A DNA stretch of 64,000 bases from Piscinibacter aquaticus (GCA_007994965.1 VOPW01000001.1:372001-436000), one strand, 5' to 3'. Positions 28,011-38,701 are shown, counted from the first letter of the stretch. The notes: generated from the sequence alone by a model not told the origin. Numbers and translations are program-made.

Positions 28011-29237
28011 ATGGAGCCGCTGCGCATCTGGTTCGACCCGCCGCACGTGCGCTGGGGGCGGGTGGCGGTGACGGTGGTCGTGGCGACGGCGTTGGTGGGG
28101 GTGTGGGTGGCGCAGCGGCGCGGGGCGTTCGAGGAGGCGCCGGCCGTCGTGGCAGTGGCGAAGGCAGCCTCCGGTGCGGCGATCGCTTCGCCGACCCCGG
28201 CGGCGCCCTCCGCACGCTCCGGGATGCTGGCGGCCGCATCTGCACCGGCGCCGGCGGCCTCGACGGCCGAACTCGTCTGCGGCTTTGGATCAGTGAGCTT
28301 CAATCCGCAAGACGAGCAGCAGGTCGATGCGCTGAGGGACGAACTCTTCACCAAGCTGGAAGCACATCGCGTCGAGCGCCTGCCAGGGTGGCTGCACAAG
28401 ATGAAGGCCAGCGCCGACGAGGGACGTCCAGGCGGTGGCCGGTTTACGCAAGCGGTCGAGTCCTGGCGCAGAAAGGTTCTGCCGGCCGTGGAGGAACAGA
28501 ACAAGCACTGGACCAAGCTCGACATGCCGATCGACGGCCTCGACGAACTCGCGCGGCTGGCGCAGCGCTCCGCCGACCCGAAGGTCTATGGCACGGCCAT
28601 GAACGCTTGCGGCTTTCTCGCTGATTTCTCGCCCAAGACGGCATGCGCAGGGCTGGGTTTCGAGGAGTGGGCGCGGCGCGATCCCGATAACGGCTACCCG
28701 TGGCTGTTGGCTTCTACCTACCAGCCCAAGGGATCGGCGCGGCGTGAAGAGTTCATCGAGCGAGCGGTGGCGACGAAGACGATTCGCTCCGACTGGGGCT
28801 ATGCCTACGAACCGCTCGCCAGGGCGCTGGCGCCATCGGCTTCAGCGAAGGACCGCAGCGCGCTCTTCGCGCAGGCGGTGACGTTCAGCGGCATCCAGAT
28901 GATGGCGCCCGTGTCGGTGATCGAGCACTGCCGCGAGGATGAGTTGCGCCGAGGCAGCCGGCGGACGCGTTGCGAGTACCTCGCGACCCACCTGAGCGAG
29001 AACAGCGACTCCTTCATGCTGCGCCAGTTCGGCCACGCCATCGGTCGCAATCTGGGATGGTCGAAGGACCGACTGGACAGCATGAAGCAGGAACTGGACG
29101 CCATGCAGACCGCATTGGTCCAGGTCGACCAAACGATTGGCTGCGAGGGACTGTCGAAGATCGAGGCCTATTTCTCCGATCTCACGAAATACGGCGAGGT
29201 CGGCGCCCTGCGACGCCGCCAGCAAGCCGCCCGCTGA
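28011..29237 (+). CDS. Uncharacterised membrane-anchored protein
   Basis: 408 residues from ATG 28011. One membrane helix at residues ~18-36 (VAVTVVVATALVGVWVAQR) precedes an Ala/Pro linker and a ~320-residue soluble domain, presumably periplasmic. The domain has several cysteines (LVCGFGS, ACGFLADF, KTACAGLGF, EHCREDEL, RCEYLATHL, GCEGLSKIE) and helical repeats reminiscent of TPR/Sel1-like arrays, for example EEWARRDPDNGYPWLLA. The base composition from 28300 to 29230 is clearly less GC-rich than the surroundings, with codons such as TTG, AAT and GAT more frequent, which may mean recent acquisition or relaxed selection. Frame intact. I recognise no family. Confidence 0.6.
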   Translation: MEPLRIWFDPPHVRWGRVAVTVVVATALVGVWVAQRRGAFEEAPAVVAVAKAASGAAIASPTPAAPSARSGMLAAASAPAPAASTAELVCGFGSVSFNPQDEQQVDALRDELFTKLEAHRVERLPGWLHKMKASADEGRPGGGRFTQAVESWRRKVLPAVEEQNKHWTKLDMPIDGLDELARLAQRSADPKVYGTAMNACGFLADFSPKTACAGLGFEEWARRDPDNGYPWLLASTYQPKGSARREEFIERAVATKTIRSDWGYAYEPLARALAPSASAKDRSALFAQAVTFSGIQMMAPVSVIEHCREDELRRGSRRTRCEYLATHLSENSDSFMLRQFGHAIGRNLGWSKDRLDSMKQELDAMQTALVQVDQTIGCEGLSKIEAYFSDLTKYGEVGALRRRQQAAR

Positions 29238-29243
29238 AGCTTC

Positions 29244-32034
29244 TCAGCCGGTATTGCGCAACCCCGCCGCCACCCCGTTGATCGACAGGTGGATGCCGCG
29301 CTTCACGCGGTCCATGCCCGGATCGTCGTCGCGGCCGGCGCGGTAGCGGCGCATCAGTTCCACCTGCAGGTGGTTCAGCGGGTCGAGGTAGGGGAAGCGG
29401 TGCTCGATCGAGCGCGCCAGCGACGGGTTCGAGGCCAGCCGCTGCTTCTCGCCGGTGATCAGCGTCAGCGCATCGTGCGTGCGCTGCCACTCGGCCTGGA
29501 TCAGGCCGAAGATGCGCCGGCCGAGGCGCTTGTCTTCCACCAGTTCCACATAGCGCGCGGCGATGCCCAGGTCGCTCTTGGCCAGCACCATGTCGAGGTT
29601 GGACAGCAGCGCGCGGAAGAACGGCCACTGCCGGTGCATCTTCTGCAGTAGCGCGAGCTTCTCCTTGCGCGCCTTCGGCTCGCTGCCGAGGAAGGCCTCG
29701 ATCGCCGAGCCGAAGCCGCACCAGCCCGGCAGCGCCACGCGGCACTGGCCCCAGCTGAAGCCCAGGGGATCGCGCGCAGGTCCTCGATCGCCCGCGTGGC
29801 CTTGCGCGAAGCCGGCCGCGAGCCGATGTTGAGCTCGGCGATCTCGCGGATCGGCGTGGCGCTGAAGAAATAGTCGGTGAATCCCGGCGTCTCGTAGACC
29901 AGCTTGCGGTAGGCCGCGAAGCTGGCCGCACTGATCGCATCGGCCGCCTCGAGAAAGGCCTTCGGTGCGCTCTTGGTCGGGTGCAGCAGCGTGGCTTCGA
30001 GCGTGGCGGCCACCAGCGTCTCGAGATTGCGCAGGCCGATCTCCGGGTGCGCATACTTCGAGGCGATCACCTCGCCCTGTTCGGTCAGGCGGATCTGGCC
30101 GTTCACCGTGCCCGGCGGCTGCGCGAGGATGGCACGGTAGCTCGGGCCGCCGCCGCGGCCCACCGTGCCGCCGCGGCCATGGAACAGGCGCAGCGTGATG
30201 CCATGCGCGCGGCCCAGCTCCTCGAACAGCGACACCAGTGCGATCTCGGCGCGATACAGCTCCCAGTTGCTCGTGAAGGTGCCGCCGTCCTTGTTGCTGT
30301 CGCTGTAGCCGAGCATCACGTCCTGCTCGGCGCCCGAGGCCTTTCATCATCGCGGCGATGCCGGGCAGGGCGTAGAAGGCGCGCATGATCGGCTCGGCGT
30401 TGCGCAGGTCACCGATGGTCTCGAACAGCGGCACGACGATCAGGTCCGTCGTCGCCCCCTCGTGCAGCTCGCCGCGCACGATGCCGGTTTCCTTCATCAG
30501 CAGCAGCACCTCGAGCAGGTCGCTGACGTCTTCGGTGTGCGAGATGATGTAGTGGCGGATCGCCTCGCGGCCGAAGCGCTGCAGCATGCGCGCGGCGGTC
30601 TCGAAGATCGCCAGCTCGCCCTGCGCATGCTCGCTGTAGGACGCCGCGCGCACGCGCAGCGGCCGGGCGTCGTTCAGCAGCCGCACCAGCAGCTCCCGGC
30701 GCGCCGGCTCCGGCAGCGCGCTGTAGTCAGTCTCTATGCGCGCGGTCTTCAGCAGCTGGGCCACCACGGCCTCGTGCTTGTCCGAGCTCTGCCGCAGGTC
30801 CACCGTGGCGAGGTGGAAGCCGAACACCTGCACCGCCCGCATCAGCGGCGCCAGGCGCGGGCCGATCAGCGCTTCGGCATGGTGAGAGCGCAGCGAGGCC
30901 TCGATCACCTGCAGGTCGGCGAGGAACTCGCCGGCGTGCAGGTAGGGCTCTCCGGCGCCACCGCATGGCGCAGCGCCTCGGTGCCGGTGAGTTCGTGCAG
31001 CGTGGCGGCCAGCCGTGCATACATGCCGATCAGCGCGCGGCGGTAGGGCTCGTCTTCGCGGTGGGCGTTCTGGTCGGGGGAGCGTTCGGCCAGCGCCTGC
31101 ATCTGCGGCGTCACCGGTGCGAGCATCGCCGACATCGACAGCTCGCTGCCCAGGTGGTGAACTTCCGTGAGGTAGTGGCGCAGCACCGTCTCGCTCTGCC
31201 GGCGCAGCGCCATCTGCAGCGTGGCCTCGGTGACGAAGGGGTTGCCGTCGCGATCGCCGCCGATCCAGTGGCCCATGCGGAAGAAGGGTGCGATCTCGTG
31301 GCCGGGCAGCGCCTGCTCGATCTCGCGGTACAGCCGCGGAATCTGGCGCAGGAAGGTGGCGTGGTAGTAGCTGAGCGCGTTCTCGATCTCGTCGGCCACC
31401 GTCAGCTTGGCGGTGCGCAGCATGCGCGTCTGCCACAGCTGCGTCACGCGGGCGCGGATCAGCGCCTCGTTCTCGGCGCGCTCGCGCTCGGTGCGCAGTT
31501 CGTCGCGCGCGCCGATCAGCTCGGCAATGGCGCGCTCGGCACCGAGGATGCTCTGCCGCTGCACCTCGGTGGGATGGGCGGTGAGCACCGGGCTGATGTA
31601 GGCGTGGCGCAGCGTCTTCACGATCTCGCTGGCGCGGATGTCGGCAGCGGCCAGTCGTTCGAAGCTGAGTGCGAGCGAACCTTCCTGCAGATGGCCTTCG
31701 CGCTCGTGGTGCTCGCGCCGGCGCACGTGGTGGCGGTCTTCGGCGATGTTGGCCAGTGCGAGAAATAGCTGAAGGCGCGGATCACGCTGACGGTCTGGTC
31801 GCCCGACAGGTTCTTCAGCAGCCGGTCGAGTGCGCGGCCGGCCTGCGCATCGCGCTTGAGCCGGTAGGCCACCGAGAGCTTGCGCACGCGCTCGACCAGT
31901 TCGAAGGCGTCCTTGCCCTCTTGCTCGCGGATCACGTCGCCGAGGATGCGGCCGAGCAACCGGATGTCCTCGACCAGCGGGCGGTTCTTGTCGGCGGCGT
32001 CGCTGGCGGCGCGGCGGCGGGGCGCTTTGTTCAT
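29244..32034 (-). CDS. ppc: Phosphoenolpyruvate carboxylase (several frame breaks)
   Basis: ATG 32034 ([20 protein letters not shown]). Breaks near 31750, 30955, 30340 and 29770. Signature segments: [14 protein letters not shown] (catalytic His), [57 protein letters not shown] and [19 protein letters not shown] (second catalytic His and the Gly-rich mobile loop). The C-terminus ends [15 protein letters not shown], the conserved allosteric end (Q/R-N-T-G). About 930 residues once repaired, the usual length. Cytoplasmic; it replenishes oxaloacetate from PEP and bicarbonate. Divergent from hemC across a 104 bp gap. Confidence 0.95.
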
Positions 32035-32051
32035 GGGGCCTCTCCGGGGCT

Positions 32052-32064
32052 GTAACTCGGTTAC
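32052..32064. repeat. Inverted repeat GTAAC-TCG-GTTAC in the ppc/hemC gap
   Basis: Five-base arms with a three-base spacer, 18 bases upstream of the ppc start and 75 bases before hemC. It could be an operator or overlap the ppc promoter. GATGCTAACAGC at 32072-32084 resembles an extended -10 for hemC. No regulator is assignable. Confidence 0.35.
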
Positions 32065-32138
32065 GTGCGCCGGATGCTAACAGCAGCCCTGCGCACGGTC
32101 GTCCGACGCAAGAGCCGCGCCTGCTAGCATGCCGCCCC

Positions 32139-33067
32139 ATGGCCGAATCCATCGTCATCGCCACCCGTGAAAGCCGACTGGCCCTGTGGCAGGCCGAGCA
32201 TGTGCGCGATCTGCTCACGCAGCGCTTCGGCGCGAAGGTCGAGCTGCTGGGCATGACGACGCGCGGCGACCAGATCCTCGACCGCACGCTGTCGAAGGTC
32301 GGCGGCAAGGGCCTGTTCGTCAAGGAGCTGGAGACGGCGCTCGAAGAGGGCCGCGCCCACCTCGCGGTGCACTCGCTCAAGGACGTGCCGATGGACCTGC
32401 CCGAAGGCTTCGCCCTGGCCACCGTGCTGGATCGCGAAGACCCGCGCGATGCCTTCGTCTCGCCGCGCTACGAGCGCCTCGCCGATCTGCCGCAGGGCGC
32501 CAAGGTGGGCACTTCCAGCCTGCGCCGCTGGGTGCAGCTCGGTGCGCTGCGCCCCGACACGGTGGTCGAGCCGCTGCGCGGCAACCTCGACACACGGCTG
32601 CGCAAGCTCGACGAAGGCCAGTATGACGCGATCGTGCTCGCCGCCGCCGGCCTCAAGCGCCTCGGCCTCGGCGACCGCATCCGCAGCGTCTTCGAGACCG
32701 ATGAGATGCTGCCGTGCGCCGGGCAGGGCGCGCTGGGCATCGAAGTGCGCGCCGACAACACCGCGCTGCTGCAGCGCCTGGCCACGCTGAAGCACCAGCC
32801 CACCCGGGCTGGCGGTGCAGGCCGAGCGTGCCGTCTCGCGCGCGATGGGCGGCAGCTGCAGCATGCCGCTGGCCGTGCATGCGCAGTGGCGCGGCGATCA
32901 GCTCTGGCTGCGCGCGGCACTGGGCCATCCGGGCAAGCCGATGTCGCCGCTGCTGCGCGCCGAGGTCGAGGCCGCGGTGGCCGACGACGCAGGCGCGCAC
33001 CCTCGGCGAGCGCGCCGCGCAGGCCCTTCAGGCGCAGGGTTCGGCGGCCTACCTCGCCGACAGCTGA
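32139..33067 (+). CDS. hemC: Hydroxymethylbilane synthase (porphobilinogen deaminase; two frame breaks)
   Basis: ATG 32139 ([22 protein letters not shown], the standard HemC start). Conserved parts: [52 protein letters not shown] and [14 protein letters not shown]. Breaks near 32808 (one extra G; removal restores [13 protein letters not shown]) and near 33000. The cofactor-binding cysteine region reads [14 protein letters not shown]. About 309 residues. It joins four porphobilinogen units into hydroxymethylbilane, the substrate of HemD encoded ten bases downstream. Confidence 0.95.
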
Positions 33068-33077
33068 ATACCGCGCG

Positions 33078-33832
33078 ATGAAGGTGCTGGTCACCCGTCC
33101 CGCCGGGCAGGCGGCCGAGTGGGTGGCAGCCCTGCGCGAGCGGGGCATCGATGCCGGGGCGCTGCCGCTGATCGGCATCCGCCCGCCGCACGACGCGGAG
33201 CCGGTGCGGGCGGCGTGGGCCGGACTGGGGCGCCATCGCCTGGTGATGTACGTCAGCCCGAATGCGGCCGAGCAGTTCTTCGCGCTGCGTCCAACGGGCG
33301 TGGCCGGCCCGCGGCGACGCTCGCCGGCTCGCCGGGGCGGGCACCAGCCGCACGCTGCGCGTGCTGGGCGTGCCCGCCGAGTGCATCGCCGAGCCGGCCG
33401 CCGATGCCGCGCAGTTCGATTCGGAGTCGCTCTGGCAGCAGTTGCGCGCGCACGACTGGCACGATGCTTCGGTGCTGATCGTGCGTGGCGAGAGCGGCCG
33501 CGACTGGCTGGCCGACACTTTGCGGGCGCATGGCGCCAGCGTGTCCTTCGTCACCGCCTACGAGCGCTGCGCGCCGGAACTCGATGCATCGGCTCGGGAA
33601 CTGCTTCGCGAGGCCCTCGCGGCGCCAGGCCGGCACGTGTGGATGTTCAGCAGTTCCGAATCGATCGCGCACCTGGAAGCGATCGCGCCACGTGCCGACT
33701 GGGGCGGCGCCAACGCGCTGGCCACCCACCCGCGCATCGCGGAGCGCACGCAGCGCGGGCTTCGGCGTGGTGCATGAATGCCGGCCCTCGATGGAGGCGG
33801 TGATCGCCTGCCTACAATCGATCGAGACCTGA
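33078..33832 (+). CDS. hemD: Uroporphyrinogen-III synthase (frame breaks)
   Basis: ATG 33078 ([23 protein letters not shown]), the standard HemD beginning with the R-P-x-G-Q motif. Further conserved positions: [53 protein letters not shown]. Breaks near 33300-33340 and near 33760; the last joins [22 protein letters not shown] and ends at TGA 33830-33832. About 252 residues. It closes hydroxymethylbilane to uroporphyrinogen III with inversion of ring D. Order hemC-hemD-hemX-hemY is typical for betaproteobacteria. Confidence 0.9.
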
Positions 33833-33852
33833 GCCGCGCTGCGGCGCAAGAG

Positions 33853-34979
33853 ATGGCCTTGAGCGACACCCCTCCCTGCCCCCGCTGCCGATCCGTCGCC
33901 GCCGCCCGCCGCGTCGCTGCCGCCGCCGTCGCGCGCCGGTCGCCTCCAGGCGGTGCTGGCCGCGCTGCTGCTGGTGATCAGCGTGGCCGCGCTGGCGCTG
34001 GCATGGAAAGCCGAGCAGCGAGTGAGCTCGCTGGAGCAGGAACTCGTCAGGCGCCAGCAGGAAAGCGCCACGCAAGCCGTCGAGGCCCAGATGCTGGCCA
34101 AGCAGGCCAGCGAGGGCATGGGCGCCGCGGCGGCCAAGGTGGCGCTGCTGGAGGCGCGCGTGGCCGAGGTGGCGCTGCAGCGCACGCAGTTGGAAGACCT
34201 GATCCAGTCGCTGTCGCGCTCGCGAGACGAGAACCTCCTGGTCGACATCGAGGCGGCATTGCGCATGGCGATGCAGCAAGGCGCGATCACCGGCAGCACC
34301 GAGCCGCTGGTGCTGGCGCTGCGCCAGAGCGACGAGCGCCTCGCGCGCTTCAGCCAGCCGCGCCTCGAGGGCGTTCGCCGCGCGATCGCGCGGGACCTCG
34401 ACCGCGTCAAGTCGGTCGGTGCGCTCGACATCGCCTCGCTGACCATCAAGCTCGACGAGGTGATGCGCATGGTCGACGACCTGCCGCTGCTCTCGCTGGC
34501 CGACCCGAAGCGCGATCTGCCGCGCGACGCGGCGCGTGCCGCGCCCGCCGCGGCCCGGCCGGCCTCGGCGGCCTCCGCCCCCGCGCCGAAGAGCGGCTGG
34601 CCGGCGGCCTGGGGCGAGGCCTGGGACCGGATCAGCGCCTCGGTGTGGGACGAGGTCCGCTCGCTGGTGCGGGTGACGCGCATCGATCATCCGGAGGCCG
34701 CGTTGCTGGCGCCGGAGCAGGCCTACTTCCTGCGTGAGAACCTCAAGCTCAAGCTGCTCAACGCGCGGCTTGCACTGATGAGCCGCCAGTTCCCCACCGC
34801 CCAGGCCGATCTGCAGGCGGCCCCAGCAGGCGCTCGAGCGCTACTTCGACCGCAGCTCGCGTCGCGCCACGGCCGCCAGCGAGCTGCTGCGCCGGGTGGC
34901 GATGCAGGCGCGCCAGACCACGCTGCCGCGCCCGGACGACACCCTCGCGGCGCTGGCCACCGCCGCGGCGGGCCGCTGA
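33853..34979 (+). CDS. hemX: HemX-like membrane protein of the haem operon (frame breaks)
   Basis: ATG 33853 (MALSDTP) followed by a proline-rich cytoplasmic segment in the shifted frame, then one membrane helix (LAALLLVISVAALALAWKA). The periplasmic part starts with a coiled coil (SSLEQELVRRQQESATQAVEAQ...LLEARVAEVALQRTQLEDL) and continues with the HemX domain (DIEAALRMAMQQGAITGS, ALRQSDERLAR, AYFLRENLKLKLLNARLALMSRQ). Breaks near 33866 and 34822; TGA at 34977-34979. About 375 residues. HemX has no proven catalytic role here (the name reflects operon position); it is thought to assist haem biosynthesis at the membrane together with HemY. Confidence 0.85.
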
Positions 34980-34999
34980 GCGTGCCGGGCTGATCGACG

Positions 35000-36246
35000 A
35001 TGCGCGCCGTCATCTGGTTCGTGCTGCTGTTCGTGGTCGCCGTCGTGGCGGCCACCACGCTCGGCGGCAACGACGGCACCGGTCAGCATCTACTGGGCCG
35101 GCAACCGGCTCGACCTCTCGCTGAACCTGTTCCTGCTTCTGCTGGCCGGCCTGTGCTTCGTGCTGGTGACGGTGTTCAACGCCATCAACGCGTTGATCGG
35201 CCTGCCGCGCCGTGCCCGCGAATGGCGCGTGTCGCGGCGCGATCGCACGGCGCAGGCCTCGCTGCGCGAGGCGCTCGCGCAGTACTTCGGTGGCCGCTAC
35301 AGCCGCGCCCAGAAGGCCGCACAGCGCGCCCTCACCATCCAGGCCGACACGCCCGAGCTGGCGCAGGACAACGAGTTCACCGTGCTCGGCCACCTGCTCA
35401 CCGCCGGCAGTGCCCACCGCCTGCAGGATCGCGCCGGCCGCGACCGCGCCATCGAACGAGCGCTCGACCGGCGCGGCGCAGCCCTCGGCGCGCGCGGCGG
35501 AGGAGGGCGCACGGCTGCTCGCGGCCGAATGGGCGCTCGATGACCGCGATGCCGAGCGGGCGCTGGAACTGCTCGGGGCCCTGCCGACGGGCGTGGCGCG
35601 TCGCACCCATGCGCTGCGCCTTCGCCTGCAGGCCACGCGGCTCGGCCGCCAGCCGCAGGAGGCGCTGAAGACGGCACGGCTGCTGGCCAAGCACCAGGGC
35701 TTCTCGAAGGAGGCGGCGCAGGGCCTGCTGCGCTCGCTGGCCTTTTGAATCCCTGGAGACGGCGCGCGACGCCGAGCAGCTGCGCCGCGTCTGGGCGCAG
35801 CTCGACAACGTCGACCGCCGCGACGCGTTCGTCGCGGCCGGGCGGCCACCCGCGCCGCGGCATTCGGCGCCCCCGATGAAGCGCGCGGCTGGCTGCGCCC
35901 GTTCTGGGACCGGCTGGCCGAGCTGGGCGCCGACGAGCGCGCCGTCCTGGCGCTGGCACTGGCCGATTGTTCGCAAGGCCTGGGCGCCGAGTGGCTGCCG
36001 AAGCTGGAGGCCGCCGCGCAGGCCCACGGCCGCGAGCCGGCGATCGGCTTTGCCGTGGGCATGGCGCTGGCCGACCGGCAGCTGTGGGGCAAGGCGCGTC
36101 GCCTGCTGGAGGACGCGGCGGCCGATGCATCGTTGCAGACCGCAGCGCGCCGCAAGGTTCGGCTGACGCTGGCGCGCATCGCCAGCGACGAGGGCGACGG
36201 GGCCCGCGCCGCCCGCGCCTACGAGTCGGCCGCCATCCTGGCCTGA
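35000..36246 (+). CDS. hemY: HemY-like TPR membrane protein (several frame breaks)
   Basis: ATG 35000 begins MRAVIWFVLLFVVAVVAATTLG, the first membrane helix; a second (LSLNLFLLLLAGLCFVLVTVFNAI) follows after a break near 35080. The soluble part is a series of TPR-like helices (YFGGRYSRAQKAAQRAL, ERALELLGALPTGVARR, LWGKARRLLEDAAADASL). Further breaks near 35480, 35748 and 35845. Restored length about 417 residues, normal for proteobacterial HemY (not the protoporphyrinogen oxidase of the same name). It closes the hemCDXY operon; a tRNA gene follows 40 bases later. Confidence 0.85.
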
Positions 36247-36286
36247 GCGGGAAGGCTGCGAAAGCCTGCTATACTGCGCGGCTCGC

Positions 36287-36363
36287 GCGGCTGTAGCTCA
36301 GTTGGATAGAGTACTTGGCTACGAACCAAGGGGTCGTGGGTTCGAATCCTGCCAGCCGCGCCA
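36287..36363 (+). tRNA. tRNA-Arg (anticodon ACG)
   Basis: Complete 77-nt cloverleaf with encoded CCA (36361-36363). Acceptor GCGGCTG pairs with CAGCCGC; D arm GCTC-AGTTGGATA-GAG; anticodon stem CTTGG/CCAAG with loop CTACGAA, giving anticodon ACG at 36321-36323; T arm GTGGG-TTCGAAT-CCTGC. ACG becomes ICG after deamination of A34 and reads CGU, CGC and CGA. A terminator follows 11 bases downstream. I see no integrase gene or repeated 3' end nearby, so no sign of use as an attachment site within the window. Confidence 0.97.
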
Positions 36364-36373
36364 CCCATCTCGA

Positions 36374-36406
36374 CGGGCCGATTCCTCAAGGAACCGGCCC
36401 GTTTTT
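36374..36406 (+). terminator. Intrinsic terminator after tRNA-Arg
   Basis: CGGGCCGATTCC (36374-36385) pairs with GGAACCGGCCCG (36390-36401) with one A-C mismatch, a TCAA loop and five T residues (36402-36406). It ends the tRNA transcript just before the end of the convergent methyltransferase gene. Confidence 0.9.
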
Positions 36407-36424
36407 CGTTGCGGTGCCCTGTGC

Positions 36425-37054
36425 TCAGCGCTTGCGCGCCACCATCCCGACCAGCGCGGCCATGCCGCTGTGCTGCGGGCCTTCGTGCAGTTCGGCCTCG
36501 TAGCGCGTCAGCTCGAGGATCTCGAGATCGGCGAAGTGTTCGCGCAGCAGGGCCTCGGTGTACAGGTGATCGATGCGTTGTGGGCCACCGCTGCGGAACT
36601 TCAGCTGATCGGGCGTGTAGCCCTGCAGCACCAGCAGCCCGCCGGGCGCCAGCGCGCGCGCCATGCCGGCGAAGAGGCGCTCGCGCATCGGCGGATCGGC
36701 GAACTGCACGAAGATCGCGGCGATCACGTCGTACAGGCCCTCGGGCCAGGCGAGTGCATCGCAGTCGGCCACCGCGTAGTTGACCGCCACGTGATGGCGC
36801 TGCGCCAGGGCGCGAGCCTTGGCCACACCCACCGCCGAGATGTCGAAGGCATCGACGCGCAGCCCGCGCTGCGCGAGCCACACGCTGTTGCGGCCCTCGC
36901 CGTCGGCCACGCACAGCGCGCGGCCGCGGCGCGGCAGGCACGCGGCCTGCGCGCGCAGGTACTCGTTGGGTGCCTCGCCGAAGAGCAAGGCCTCGCCGGC
37001 ATAGCGATGGTCCCACATCGCCGCGGCATCGGGAAAGCTGGTGTTCGTCGCCAT
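36425..37054 (-). CDS. SAM-dependent methyltransferase (TehB/thiopurine-type)
   Basis: 209 residues from ATG 37054, intact. It starts with the W-D-H-R-Y-A-G-E segment, then LFGEAPNEYLRAQ, both typical of small TehB-like methyltransferases. SAM-binding elements: ALCVADGEGRNSVWLAQRG (motif I, with D-G-E-G in place of the more usual C-G-x-G), VDAFDIS (acidic end of strand 2), YDVIAAIFVQF and LAPGGLLVLQGYTPDQL. No export signal. Convergent with the tRNA gene and divergent from the small periplasmic protein. Substrate unknown; small thiol, selenite or tellurite detoxification are family-level possibilities. Confidence 0.75.
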   Translation of the reverse strand: MATNTSFPDAAAMWDHRYAGEALLFGEAPNEYLRAQAACLPRRGRALCVADGEGRNSVWLAQRGLRVDAFDISAVGVAKARALAQRHHVAVNYAVADCDALAWPEGLYDVIAAIFVQFADPPMRERLFAGMARALAPGGLLVLQGYTPDQLKFRSGGPQRIDHLYTEALLREHFADLEILELTRYEAELHEGPQHSGMAALVGMVARKR

Positions 37055-37167
37055 GGCGTGAGCTTAGCCCTCATCGCATGGCGAGGGCGGCGTTGCGCTG
37101 GCTCAAGCAGGCCGACAGCACGCCGGCGCATCGTCTCGTTCCTCAACGATGGACACCGGAGGTGCGC

Positions 37168-37547
37168 ATGAAGGCCTGGAAGAAGACGTCGTGGGTGGCG
37201 CTGCTGGCGCTGTGGGCGGGCATGGCGCTGGCGCAAGGCGGCCCGAAGGGACAGGCGTCCGCGCCGGGCCCGGGCGCGAGCGGACCGCGGATGGGCATGG
37301 GCCCGGGCGGCGGCGGATGATGCGCGGCGGGCCGCGCTGGGGCGCCGACTACACGCCGGGCTGGTCCCTGATGACGGCGAAGGAGCGCGACGAACACCGC
37401 GAGCAGATGCGCTCGGCGAAGACGCGCGAGGAGTGCGTCGCGCTGCGCGACAAGCACCACGAGCAGATGGCGGCACGCGCCAAGGAGAAGGGCGTGGCGA
37501 TGCCGGCGCAGCCGCGCCGGGATGCCTGCCAGGGCTTCAAGCCCTGA
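37168..37547 (+). CDS. Small periplasmic protein of unknown function (one frameshift)
   Basis: ATG 37168. A signal peptide (MKAWKKTSWVALLALWAGMALA, cleavage after A-L-A) precedes a Gly/Pro/Met-rich stretch (GPRMGMGPGGG). A base is missing in the G-rich run near 37312, after which MRGGPRWGADYTPGWSLMTAKERDEHREQM and RTREECVALRDKHHEQM follow in the other frame to TGA 37547. About 126 residues mature plus leader. The second half is a charged helix with the pattern found in many small betaproteobacterial periplasmic proteins preceding a C-Q-G-F-K-P-like end. The Met/His content might suggest metal contact, but this is speculation. Confidence 0.6.
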
Positions 37548-37598
37548 GCGGCGGGCGCGGGCGGGCTGTCAGCCAGTTGCCAAGCTGGCACCGTATGC

Positions 37599-37616
37599 TC
37601 GGCGCTTTCGCGCCGA
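37599..37616 (+). other. Hairpin in the isocitrate dehydrogenase leader
   Basis: TCGGCGC-TTTC-GCGCCGA is a perfect seven-base stem with a four-base loop, 19 bases before the ATG at 37635. No T run follows, so it is not a simple terminator; it may be a leader structure or a remnant of the preceding transcript's end. Confidence 0.3.
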
Positions 37617-37634
37617 ACCCTGGAAGACACGACC

Positions 37635-38665
37635 ATGTCCACCCGCATTCCGCCACCCTGATCGCCGGCGACGGCATTGGCCCCGAGATCGTCGATGCCA
37701 CGCTGGCCGCACTCGATGCGCTGGGCGCTCCCTTCGAGTGGGACGCCCAGGCCGCCGGCCCGGCCGGCATCAAGGCCGCTGGCGACCCGCTGCCGCAAGC
37801 GACCCTCGACAGCATCCGCCGCACGCGGCTCGCGCTGAAGGGCCCGCTCGAGACGCCGTCGGGCGGCGGCTACCGCTCGAGCAACGTGCGCCTGCGCGAG
37901 GAGTTCAAGCTCTACGCGAACCTGCGCCCGGCGCGCACCATCGTGCCCGGTGGCCGCTTCGACAACATCGACCACGGTGGTGGTGCGCGAGAACCTCGAG
38001 GGCCTGTACATCGGCCACGAGCATTACGTGCAGATCGACGACGACCCGCACGCCGTGGCCATGGCCACCGGCATCAACACCCGCGCCGGCTGCCGCCACA
38101 TCCTCGAATATGCCTTCGAGCACGCCATCGCCACCGGCCGCAAGAAGGTGACGATCGTGCACAAGGCCAACATCATGAAGGCGCTGACCGGCATCTTCAA
38201 GGAAACGGCCGAGCAGATGTACGAGGAGCGGTACAACGGTCGCATCGCGATGGACTCGGTGATCGTCGATGCCTGCGCGATGAAGCTGGTGCTCAACCCT
38301 GGCAGTTCGACGTGCTGGTCACCACCAACCTGTTCGGCGACATCCTTTCCGATCTGGTCGCCGGCCTGGTGGGCGGCCTGGGCATGGCGCCGGGCGCCAA
38401 CATCGGCCGCGACGCGGCGATCTTCGAGGCGGTGCACGGGTCGGCACCCGACATCGCCGGCCAGGGCAAGGCCAATCCGACGGCGCTGATGCTCGCCGCG
38501 GCGCTGATGCTCGACCACGTCAAGCGCAAGGACCTCGGCGACCGCCTGCGCAGCGCGATCGATGCCACGCTGAACGTCGACAAGGTGCGCACCGGCGATC
38601 TCGGCGGCTCGGCCAGCACCGGTGCCTTCGCCAAGGCGCTGGTCAGCCGCATCGCGAACGGCTGA
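37635..38665 (+). CDS. Isocitrate dehydrogenase, NAD-type (isocitrate/isopropylmalate dehydrogenase family; three frame breaks)
   Basis: ATG 37635; a base is missing within the first eight codons, restoring [19 protein letters not shown], the family start. Substrate-binding parts [71 protein letters not shown], and after a break at 38299 [27 protein letters not shown]. The nucleotide loop reads [19 protein letters not shown], and acidic/NAD-type selectivity is suggested by length (~344 residues) and by the close match to the NAD-linked form. It converts isocitrate to 2-oxoglutarate. A leuB-type isopropylmalate dehydrogenase is less likely. Confidence 0.8.
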
Positions 38666-38701
38666 AACCGGCCGCCTGTTCCTGACCGGACGGGCGGCGC
38701 C

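Noticed and set aside
35000..36246. HemY as protoporphyrinogen oxidase
   Set aside because: There is no FAD-binding motif; the protein has two membrane helices and TPR-like repeats, matching the proteobacterial HemY of the hemCDXY operon.
36287..36406. tRNA-Arg as an integration site of a mobile element
   Set aside because: No integrase, transposase, or repeat of the tRNA 3' end is found nearby; the flanking genes look like ordinary chromosome.
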